Assembly: GCF_022179285.1 (NCBI RefSeq)
Contig: NZ_BPQO01000043.1
Span: 1-42,547 of the forward strand
From: Methylobacterium hispanicum
GTDB lineage: Bacteria; Pseudomonadota; Alphaproteobacteria; Rhizobiales; Beijerinckiaceae
Length of the DNA: 42,547 nt
Direction: 5' to 3'
Shown here: positions 33,430 through 39,842 of the stretch, in pieces
How the letters are laid out: each line of letters starts with the position of its first letter
Position numbering within the stretch: the first letter of the stretch is position 1
Translations under genes and position numbers: made by a program
Notes under the pieces: model-generated
Seen by the model: the letters and a program-made list of their open reading frames with translations, nothing else
The model's database searches: none
Told to the model about the DNA's origin: nothing

Positions 33430-34038
33430 TCAGGGATTGCCGTCGTTCGGGGTCGTCGTCCGTCCGGCCAGGGTCATGGCGACGAGGCGTTCGCGGAGCT
33501 CGCCGAGAACGGGCACGGGGTCGCTCGGCTTCTCGCGGACGAGGTAGGCGAGCCACGCGCCGTCGGCGGCGAGCCGGACGAGTTCCAGGTCGGGTCCGGC
33601 GTCCGTCCCGTGATGGCGACGCAGGCGCTCCGCGAACCAGTCCGAGACCAGCCGGCGCAGCTTCGGCTCGGCGAGGATGGAGACGTGAAGGGCGGCCCAT
33701 TGGCCTCCCTCGGTCATCATCGGGTCGTGCAGGGTCACGTCGATGTAGGCCCGCGTGAACCGGCCGTGCGGATGGGCATCTCTGGCCATCGCCGCCTCGA
33801 TGTCGGCATCGAGCTGCGTGATGAGGTCGGAGACGACGCCCTCGACCAGGGACTGCTTGCTCGCGAAGTGATGGAACAGGGCGCCCTTGGTCACGCCAGC
33901 GGCGTCGCAGACCCCCTGCACCGTGACCGCGGCGAGACCCTGCTCCAGGGCGAGCTTGGCGGCGCAGTCGAGCAGCGTCCGCCGGACGAGCTCGGGCTGC
34001 TTCTTCCGACGGTATGCGCCTTCGGTCGCCATGGTCAT
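33430..34038 (-). CDS. TetR/AcrR-family regulator of the ABC exporter
   Basis: 202 residues from ATG 34038 (ATG 34032 equally possible). The frame stays open to 34221, but that stretch is Arg/Pro-rich and runs up to the operator region, so it is the untranslated leader. The N-terminal helix-turn-helix (LLDCAAKLALEQGL, then VTVQGVCDAAGVTKGALFHHFASKQSLV) is classic TetR. The C-terminal ligand domain is variable and gives no substrate clue. It directly precedes the exporter gene by three bases. A perfect palindrome at 34224-34237 is its probable operator, so it should repress itself and the exporter and be released by the exported compound. Confidence 0.94.
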   Translation of the reverse strand: MTMATEGAYRRKKQPELVRRTLLDCAAKLALEQGLAAVTVQGVCDAAGVTKGALFHHFASKQSLVEGVVSDLITQLDADIEAAMARDAHPHGRFTRAYIDVTLHDPMMTEGGQWAALHVSILAEPKLRRLVSDWFAERLRRHHGTDAGPDLELVRLAADGAWLAYLVREKPSDPVPVLGELRERLVAMTLAGRTTTPNDGNP

Positions 34039-34216
34039 GGTTCCCGCGACCGGGATGGCTCGCCTCCGGCGGGAGGGGTCGTCCCTGTCGCCGGCGCCGC
34101 AACTGGCCGATTGGTGTGTGCCGCCCTCGACCGCAGGTGGCCGATGGTTACCTCGTGGTTCGCTGCCACGTGCATGGTTTCGGGATTGGGCAACGGTTCC
34201 GGTCCTGGTGGCCGCC

Positions 34217-34237
34217 ATCATACATACCGGACGGTAT
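34217..34237 (-). promoter_or_regulatory. TetR operator and -10 element
   Basis: ATACCG-GA-CGGTAT (34224-34237) is a perfect 6+6 palindrome of the kind bound by TetR/AcrR dimers. On the minus strand it is followed one base later by TATGAT (34217-34222), a good -10 hexamer, so the operator would occupy the spacer between -10 and -35. The -35 is poor. It lies 186 bases before the TetR start. Confidence 0.75.
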
Positions 34238-34326
34238 CTTACGCGTCGGGGGCCGGCTTCGGACCCGCGAATTGCGCTTGGCTGGCATGCCCTCTCCGGC
34301 GCGCGGTCCGCAGCGGCCGCTTTCCG

Positions 34327-34542
34327 TCACTCGCCGAGCAGGCGTCTCCCCGACATTATAACCTGCAGGGTCTGGGAACTGAGACGTTCCTGGCGCGCCC
34401 GCTGCTCGTAGTCCATCAAACGAGCGATGATATCGTCGTTCCGATGGACGTTGCTATTCAAGCCGGAAGTCACTGCATTCGTGACCGTCCGCCTCAACAA
34501 CAACTCGAATGCATCGTCCGCATTTTCCGGCTCCGTGTCCAT
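34327..34542 (-). CDS. Small hypothetical protein (71 aa)
   Basis: 71 residues from ATG 34542, with a GAGAGAGGTG ribosome site upstream; an earlier ATG at 34581 lacks one. It has an acidic N-terminus (DTEPENADDAFELL) and two helical segments (RRTVTNAVTSGL, RLMDYEQRARQERL). No signal or membrane segment. Codon use is less biased than in core genes, suggesting recent arrival or weak selection. Family not recognised. It stands alone on the same strand as the TetR gene, whose operator lies 90 bases further on. Confidence 0.6.
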   Translation of the reverse strand: MDTEPENADDAFELLLRRTVTNAVTSGLNSNVHRNDDIIARLMDYEQRARQERLSSQTLQVIMSGRRLLGE

Positions 34543-35027
34543 GGAACACCTCTCTCCGTGACGGGGAGGTTCGGTAGACATAGCGGGTTACGCCAGCATT
34601 ACGGGATGTGCGGGGCATTGGGCGTCGAGGTGGGCGTCGCTCGGACGATCCGATGGACCGTGACGGCGACCCGACGGCATCGTTCGAGGATGGGCTGCGT
34701 CCGAGCCAAGCGTCGCCGTCGTGCGGCGCGTTTACCCGCCGGAGCGTTCCCCGTTCGGCCGTCGCCAATGACCCGTACCTGCTGATGTTGTGGCTGCCCT
34801 GGGGAGGTCCGCTTCTCCGTTCCGAGCAGACGTCTCATCCAGCCAGTCGCTAGGTCTGCAAAGGGTCAACAACATGGATTGCAGGCACACCGGTGGCATG
34901 TCTAAGACGGGGCGTGACCAGACCGAGGGTGTGGGTTAGATTCAGCAAATTCTGACCAATAGCATCCGCATGTTGCTCGTATTGCGAGTATCCCACGCTC
35001 GGATCTCCCCGGCGCCGTGGGCCGCAA
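34543..35027. other. Gene-poor stretch with a decayed reading frame
   Basis: About 485 bases. On the minus strand, 34850-35005 is open without a start codon and encodes a protein-like stretch (YEQHADAIGQNLLNLTHTLG, then GVPAIHVVDPLQ). A start that overlaps the preceding gene as ATGA (near 35029) lies in another frame, so a frameshifted gene is likely. The rest shows no gene. Confidence 0.45.
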
Positions 35028-35513
35028 TCATGCCTTGCGCTTCCTACCCGCCAGCACCCATTCCTGGATGATCTTTAGCCCGTCCGTGAACAGGTAGTCA
35101 GCGCCGGCCATGAAGGCACGCGCGGCCGATTCAGCCAAGTGCGCGTCGAAGGCTGCGTCGTCGGCGAAGGTATCGAGACTGGCCTAGCAGCCCTCGCTGA
35201 GTGCAAGCATGAAGAACGTCGTCGTGCCGGGCTCGTCACCGATGCCGGCATCGCAGTCTCGCAGGAACGCCTCAACCTCCGCCTCGCAGCCCGGATTGGC
35301 CGCGAAGGTCAACCACACCGCTTGCCTAGCCCGGCGTTTGTGCCCCGTGAACCAGTCGAGAACCGCGCGGCAGCCATCGACGTCGATGCCGCGGTTGCGC
35401 CATGCGATGTTTCTGTCCGGCCGGATCACGTACGTCGCCTGCTCGTCGCGTCCGGGTACACCGTAGGCGTCGAAGACGTCCGAAGGCCCTAACTGGCTCG
35501 CCGGCATGATCAT
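35028..35513 (-). pseudogene. Monooxygenase-like (ABM-fold) gene broken by an in-frame TAG
   Basis: ATG 35513 overlaps the upstream stop as ATGA. The frame reads VFDAYGVPGRDEQATYVIRP, then AWRNRGIDVDGCRAVLDWF, similar to the C-terminal segment of FAD-dependent aromatic monooxygenases. It continues as the start of an antibiotic-biosynthesis-monooxygenase (ABM) ferredoxin-like fold (WLTFAANPGCEAEVEAFL, DEPGTTTFFMLAL). Codon 110 is TAG (35184-35186). The same frame continues past it with the rest of the fold (LDTFADDAAFDAHLAE, then FTDGLKIIQEWVL) to a TGA at 35028-35030. The break is a single nonsense codon with no frameshift. As it stands, translation would give a 109-residue product missing the last strand. 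Confidence 0.82.
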
Positions 35514-36532
35514 CTGTGTGCCACCACCTCATACTGCTCCATGAGGTCCCGCATCGCCTGTGGCGGTCGCCCGTAGCTCACCACCGCCACGTCGAGGTCG
35601 CGGTCGCCAGCCAACCGAAGCGCCCGCAGCATGGCGGCATTGATCCAGGCGTCGTTATTTCCGAAGTCACCCCCGCCGAGCCGCGTTAGAAGGACACGCT
35701 TCGAGGCCCCCCGCGCCGCGTTCAGCACCCCAGCCAGCAGCGTGCCCTCGTAAGCCGCCTCCAGCACGAGCTGGGCGAAAGGCGCCCAAGCCTCGGTTAG
35801 CAGCCTCGCGTAGGCCACCGGCAGCGCCGAGCAGAAGATCTGGCTGACGAGCGGCCTCGGTGCCGGCCCCTCGGTGACGTCGACGTCCTGGTGCAGGCCG
35901 AGCCGCAGCCGGCCCCGCAGATCGTTGAGGGTACCCTCATCCGCCGCGTTCAGGTGCCCGGCAATAGCATCCAGGGCCGCCCGCGTCGGCAGCGCGTAGC
36001 CGTTGCGCATCGTCCATAAGGCAGCCCGATCCGTGCCGAGGCGCCCCGCGAGGGCATCCCCGAGGTCGGCGAGCCCGTCGAGTTGCCGCTCCGCCGTCTG
36101 CCCGATCTCGCCCGCGACCGGCACGAGGTAGTTGCGATAGATCGTGGCGGCACCCGCGGCCATGGCGCAGGCCGGCCCCTGCGTGCGGTCGTAGGCGTAG
36201 CCCGCGACACCGTCCTCCGGGGTCACGTCCGGCCCAACCATCTCCAGCATGTTGAACTGCGAGGCGACCTGGAACAGCGCACCGCGATTCTCCGGCGCCC
36301 GGTGCAGGGCGCGCGCATCACCCTCAACGATGGAGAGTCGCAGCCGGCCAGGACGATGAACACCGGCTGCCGCTGTGCGAAGCTCTGCCAGGGAGGGTAG
36401 CGTCAGCGTCCCCACCGCGTAGCTCTCGGCGGAACCCTCACGGACAAGCCGGCCGTCGACAATGCGTAGCCGAGCCTGCGTCTCCTGGTAGCCCGCTTCC
36501 CGGAATCCGGTCAGTCGCTCGAACCAGTCCAT
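35510..36532 (-). CDS. Macrodomain/PARG-like protein of unknown function
   Basis: 340 residues from ATG 36532 (AGGA nine bases upstream); the frame stays open upstream, but the Arg-rich extension lacks a ribosome site. Notable motifs are QFNMLEM, then GYAYDRTQGPACAMAAGAAT in the middle and a C-terminal LTRLGGGDFGNNDAWI followed by DVAVVSYG. The GGGxFGN strand-loop, with an Asn-rich binding motif earlier, resembles the fold of macrodomains and PARG-like ADP-ribose glycohydrolases. If that is right, it would bind or cleave ADP-ribose derivatives. No signal peptide. It is coupled by a four-base overlap to the broken ABM-fold gene. The fold is inferred from motifs, not from a search. Confidence 0.8.
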   Translation of the reverse strand: MDWFERLTGFREAGYQETQARLRIVDGRLVREGSAESYAVGTLTLPSLAELRTAAAGVHRPGRLRLSIVEGDARALHRAPENRGALFQVASQFNMLEMVGPDVTPEDGVAGYAYDRTQGPACAMAAGAATIYRNYLVPVAGEIGQTAERQLDGLADLGDALAGRLGTDRAALWTMRNGYALPTRAALDAIAGHLNAADEGTLNDLRGRLRLGLHQDVDVTEGPAPRPLVSQIFCSALPVAYARLLTEAWAPFAQLVLEAAYEGTLLAGVLNAARGASKRVLLTRLGGGDFGNNDAWINAAMLRALRLAGDRDLDVAVVSYGRPPQAMRDLMEQYEVVAHR

Positions 36533-36661
36533 CTCGCACGTCCTCATCCGCCCTATGCCGCCCTCGCCGAAACGCTCCCGCACGGTTCCGCTTCGACCAC
36601 GCATCCGGTTCTGCGTCGGACGACGCCGCATCCAGCGGTCATGGCTCGGCGCCGATCAGCC

Positions 36662-37702
36662 TCAGAACACAAATTTCCAGTCGATCCGCTTCGCCGGCGC
36701 CCGGCCGTCGGACGGCACCGCCGAGCACATCACGACGATGTCCTGCTGCACGGCGCGGGCGCCCCCTTTGACCGGGTTAGGCTTGACCATCTGGCACAGC
36801 CCAGTCGCTGCCCAGACCGTTCGTGTCTCCGGGGCGTCGAAGGTCATCAGCCGCAGCGTACTCACCCGGAACGCGTAGCCGTAGGCGTTTTCGAGCTCCG
36901 CGGACTGGCGCACCTCGAAATCGACCACCGTCCTGGCCGCGCCCCGCTCGTCAGCGTAGCCAGTGATAAAATCCACCGTGCCCCGGCCATCATCCTTGAG
37001 CCGCATGTCGCCGTTGCACGGCCGATCCCGGCCGTCGACCTTCAGCTCCAGGCATCGCCCGGCGTGGATCTTGTCCGCGGCGGGGCGCGCGACTGATCCC
37101 TCAGGCCGCTCCGGCGCAGGGGCGCCGGCCGGCGGCACGACAGGCGCAGGTGCCAGTGGCAGGCTCAATGACGGGGCACCGACCGACTGGCTGGCGAGGC
37201 AGGTCTGCAGGAGATCCCGCACCAGCGCAGAGGCTCCCGCGCCGCGCACCGGCAGGCGTGCCCCGGGGAACGAGACCTCGAAATCCTGGTCAAGCAGCAG
37301 GGCGGTGAGCGCGAGGCTGCCGCCATCAAGGAACATCGTGATCACCAGCCGGTCGATGGGAGCGAGGTCGATCTCCTCCGCCTGCACGGCGCCGAGCCCG
37401 ACGAGCTGCACCTGCTTGACCCGGTTGCGCTCACTCTTGCCGGTCGGGTCGAACACCCGCAGCTCGATCTTGCGGTCGGACAGGCACAGCAGCTCGACGT
37501 CCGGCTCGTCGCCGGGCTCGCCATAGCGTACGTTTGACCCCCGGCCGGTCGGTCCCCACACGGCCCGTGTCGGCGGCGGGGCAGCGTCGCCTGCAATGGA
37601 CGGTACCGAACGACGTGCTGGCGCGGTCGCCGCCGAGTCGGCCCCCCCGACCGTCAAGAACGGCATCACTGCGATGACGAGCCTCGTCCAGCGTCTCGCC
37701 AT
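36662..37702 (-). CDS. Exported hypothetical protein (346 aa)
   Basis: 346 residues from ATG 37702, with AGGGGTG upstream. A signal peptide (RRWTRLVIAVMPFLTVGGAD) precedes a mature protein with two beta-rich parts split by a Pro/Ala-rich linker near 195-225 (LAPAPVVPPAGAPAPERPEG). The C-terminal half begins AGRCLELKVDGRDRPCNGDM, where two cysteines suggest a disulfide, and ends with CQMVKPNPVKGG and IDWKFVF. This two-part build is seen in exported proteins of Hyphomicrobiales, but I do not know a function. It lies on the same strand as its neighbours, with 129 bases both before and after it, so it is probably a separate unit. Confidence 0.8.
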   Translation of the reverse strand: MARRWTRLVIAVMPFLTVGGADSAATAPARRSVPSIAGDAAPPPTRAVWGPTGRGSNVRYGEPGDEPDVELLCLSDRKIELRVFDPTGKSERNRVKQVQLVGLGAVQAEEIDLAPIDRLVITMFLDGGSLALTALLLDQDFEVSFPGARLPVRGAGASALVRDLLQTCLASQSVGAPSLSLPLAPAPVVPPAGAPAPERPEGSVARPAADKIHAGRCLELKVDGRDRPCNGDMRLKDDGRGTVDFITGYADERGAARTVVDFEVRQSAELENAYGYAFRVSTLRLMTFDAPETRTVWAATGLCQMVKPNPVKGGARAVQQDIVVMCSAVPSDGRAPAKRIDWKFVF

Positions 37703-37831
37703 GCGACACCCCTGCTTCGAGTGCTTCTGGTCAAGGTGACGCCCGGGTTGGGACGATGCGTCCGCCTCACGGCCGTTCCGCGCCGATATCCGGCTGCGGC
37801 GTGTGCAGGGCAGGCTCATGGTCGCCACCCT

Positions 37832-38128
37832 TCAGCGGTCCTGATCGCACTGGATCAGCCGGTCGCCTTGTTGGAAGTCCGCGTAGCCTTGCGTGGCGGT
37901 GCAAAAATCGAAGGCTTCGCCCGGCCGCGTCGCTCGCCATCCAAACTTGGCGCAGTCTTCCTGGACGGTTATCGCGTAGGTCTTGTTACGCCACCGCAAG
38001 GTTTTTCGCGCGTCATCGATACGCACGGCGAGCGATTTTCCATCGACCCGGCATGTGTATCTGTAAACATCGGCTTGAACTGGCATAGCCGAAATCATCA
38101 TGATCGCAGCAACAAAGTGTTTCATCAT
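37832..38128 (-). CDS. Small exported protein (98 aa)
   Basis: 98 residues from ATG 38128, with GGAGG seven bases upstream. The N-terminus (MKHFVAAIMMISAMPVQA) is a signal peptide cut before DVYRYTC. The mature protein has four cysteines (YTCRVDG, EDCAKFG, DFCTATQ, IQCDQ) and the order of strands seen in small periplasmic lysozyme-inhibitor-like or DUF proteins, but the family was not identified. The second half is less GC-biased than core genes. It is a single gene between the 346-aa exported protein and the DUF3768 gene. Confidence 0.75.
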   Translation of the reverse strand: MMKHFVAAIMMISAMPVQADVYRYTCRVDGKSLAVRIDDARKTLRWRNKTYAITVQEDCAKFGWRATRPGEAFDFCTATQGYADFQQGDRLIQCDQDR

Positions 38129-38184
38129 CTTTGTCCCTCCATCTTGCTGCACCAAGTCGCCTCCGGCTGACGACGCACTGAGAG

Positions 38185-38202
38185 GCGGCTCGGCAGCCGC
38201 CG
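38185..38202 (-). terminator. Hairpin after the DUF3768 gene
   Basis: GGCGGCT (38185-38191) pairs perfectly with AGCCGCC (38196-38202) around a four-base loop, 12 bases after the stop of the DUF3768 gene on the minus strand. No strong T-run follows. Confidence 0.55.
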
Positions 38203-38214
38203 AAGATGTTCAAG

Positions 38215-38550
38215 TCAGTATTCACAAGGGAGCATGACCGTCATTACGCGTTGCGTGACGCTACTATCGGCCGGATCCGGTGAGGCGTTGCGTCCGGCGC
38301 GGTCGAAGTAGTCGATCTTCCAGAATACCCGCTCGCCCGCGGCCTCGACCGCGCCGAAGTCGTGCTCGCCGTATGGGTCGTTGTCGACGTCGAAGCGGTC
38401 GAAGGTGGCGATGGCGTCGAGCACGATCTGCTGGCGCTCGCGGCCGAGCGCGATGATCCCGGCGGTGAGCACGAGGGTGCCGCCGCTGAGCGAGCGACGG
38501 AGGATGTCGTTGAGCGCGCGCACGCGCTCCGCGTCGAGGACGGCGGTCAT
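38215..38550 (-). CDS. DUF3768 protein
   Basis: 111 residues from ATG 38550; the frame is open further, but the start before the VRALNDILRRS motif is normal for the family. It shows the whole DUF3768 signature: ALNDILRR, LTAGIIALG, a run with FDRFDVDNDPYGEHDFG, and VFWKIDYFD. The function is unknown. The family is common on plasmids and in integrated elements of alphaproteobacteria, often near mobility or defence genes. Here it follows the Tudor-like gene by 110 bases on the same strand and supports the view that 38-42.5 kb is accessory DNA. Confidence 0.92.
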   Translation of the reverse strand: MTAVLDAERVRALNDILRRSLSGGTLVLTAGIIALGRERQQIVLDAIATFDRFDVDNDPYGEHDFGAVEAAGERVFWKIDYFDRAGRNASPDPADSSVTQRVMTVMLPCEY

Positions 38551-38660
38551 GGCAACCTTGGGATGTGGCTGGGGGCGTGGTCCGGACGGCGTCGCATGGG
38601 CCGCGGCGCCGATAGCGCGTCCGGGCGGCAAGGAGCGGCCCGGGCGCAGTTCACGGGCGG

Positions 38661-39428
38661 CTAGGGTGCCCCGGGGGGCAGGAGGGCAAGCTCGTCGGCG
38701 GTGCGCAGGATGGTCGGAAAGACCATCGGGTCGTAGTCCCGCCAGCGCAGCGAGAAGGTTCGGCCGTTGGCCCCGATGACCTCCGCCTCCCACCAGCCGT
38801 CGTCAGGTCCTTCGTGAGCGAGCACGATGCTGCCCAGGCCGATCTCGCCGCGGTCCCCTGGGCGGGGCTGGCCGACGAAGAGATGGGCGCCCGGGCGTGA
38901 CGCCGACGGCGCGCCCGCCGGCTCATCGGCGGGGGGCGACGGGGCTTCCTCCTCGTCCGATGGGCGTTCCTCGCCCGACGAGGGTGCCGTACTGACTTCC
39001 TCAGCCGCGGGGGGATCGGCTTCCCCCGGCGGATCCGAGGATGGGGCGTTGTTGGCGCCGGGCGGATCGGCCCGACCGCCCACAGCGACGGCGAGCCCAG
39101 CTTCCTCGCCGGCGAGCGCGATCAGCCGGGCGTAGACGTCGCGCTTGGCGGATGGCACGAACGCCCGGCCGCTCGGCAGGACCCGCCCGCGAGCAAGCCG
39201 CGCGGCGAGGGCGCGTCCGGCGTCGTCCGTGAGAGGCAGGGCGCGCAGCCGCATAATCGCGGCCGCGGCGGTGGCGGCTTCGGCGTCGGCGGCGTCGAAC
39301 CACGCGGCGCGGGGTCGGCCGCCGCCGTCTCGGCCGAACAGTACGAGCGCGGGCGGCCGGAGTGCGAGCGGGGTCTCGGCGACGCGGGCCGGCAGGCTGG
39401 CGCGGTCGGACTTGGCGCGGGCGCTCAT
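38661..39428 (-). CDS. Protein with C-terminal Tudor/SH3-like domain (255 aa)
   Basis: 255 residues from ATG 39428, coupled by ATGA overlap to the leader ORF before it. Residues 1-110 form an Ala/Arg-rich helical region (LRPPALVLFG, then LPLTDDAGRALAARLARG). Residues ~115-180 are a low-complexity Pro/Glu/Ser linker. The C-terminal ~60 residues (GSIVLAHE, DGWWEAEVIG, FSLRWRDYDP) have the length and aromatic spacing of a Tudor/SH3-like barrel. No catalytic motif. A binding or adaptor role for nucleic acid or protein is an inference. It lies between the leader ORF and DUF3768 in one transcript from the promoter at 39625-39653. Confidence 0.78.
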   Translation of the reverse strand: MSARAKSDRASLPARVAETPLALRPPALVLFGRDGGGRPRAAWFDAADAEAATAAAAIMRLRALPLTDDAGRALAARLARGRVLPSGRAFVPSAKRDVYARLIALAGEEAGLAVAVGGRADPPGANNAPSSDPPGEADPPAAEEVSTAPSSGEERPSDEEEAPSPPADEPAGAPSASRPGAHLFVGQPRPGDRGEIGLGSIVLAHEGPDDGWWEAEVIGANGRTFSLRWRDYDPMVFPTILRTADELALLPPGAP

Positions 39429-39559
39429 CGCAGGTCCCCTGAAACGACGAAGGCCCCCGGGAGGGGGCCTTGCAAGATGCGGGTGGGGTGGCCGGAGCGG
39501 GTCCGGTACGGGGGCGGTGCCGCCGGTCGCGGTATGCTCGGTTCGTGTCGTCGGGTCAT
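39425..39559 (-). CDS. Possible 44-residue leader peptide
   Basis: 44 codons from ATG 39559, with an excellent AGGAGAG site seven bases upstream, the best ribosome site in this part of the window. Its TGA overlaps the ATG of the Tudor-like gene (ATGA). The peptide is basic and Pro-rich at first (TRRHEPSIPRPAAPPPYRTR). Codons 30-37 lie inside a strong hairpin (39450-39471). Ribosome movement through the hairpin could control the next gene, or the peptide could simply deliver ribosomes to it. The peptide itself is not recognised. Confidence 0.55.
   Translation of the reverse strand: MTRRHEPSIPRPAAPPPYRTRSGHPTRILQGPLPGAFVVSGDLR
39450..39471 (-). promoter_or_regulatory. Attenuator-like hairpin inside the leader ORF
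   Basis: AAGGCCCCC (39450-39458) pairs perfectly with GGGGGCCTT (39463-39471) around a four-base loop. It lies in the transcript 22 bases before the ATG of the Tudor-like gene and within the leader ORF. It may act as an attenuator or hold back translation of the downstream gene. Confidence 0.65.
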
Positions 39560-39624
39560 CAAGCTCTCCTGGCTGCGGACGGGGCGAGCGGCGCGGTCGT
39601 GCCAACTCACCGGCCAACACCGTC

Positions 39625-39674
39625 AGCATGACCGAACCGGCCATGGTTGTCAAGAATATAATCCTAATATATTG
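39625..39674 (-). promoter_or_regulatory. Sigma-70-type promoter with AT-rich upstream element
   Basis: On the minus strand: perfect -35 TTGACA (39648-39653), 17-base spacer, -10 CATGCT (39625-39630). The 21 bases before the -35 (39654-39674) are almost all A/T, like an UP element, and stand out in this GC-rich DNA. Transcription should start near 39618, ~58 bases before the leader ORF. Confidence 0.7.
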
Positions 39675-39842
39675 GCGCGAACGAGCGTCGTCCTGTGGCC
39701 CATACAACCCTGAATGCCGCCGCCGAACGGGGGACAACATCGCCAACGGCTCGTCTCGGGGAGGTCGCGGGCATGGTCCGCGCGGGTACCCGAGCGCGAC
39801 CAGGCGGATCGTGTTGAAACCGCATCGTGTCTAACAGGCGCT

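Noticed and set aside
34599..34853. Overlapping open frames on both strands upstream of the 71-aa gene
   Set aside because: Arg-rich products without motif or ribosome site.
35184..35186. TAG as programmed recoding (pyrrolysine or suppressor)
   Set aside because: No pyrrolysine genes or recoding signal were seen, and other genes use TAG rarely but as plain stops. A nonsense mutation is simpler.
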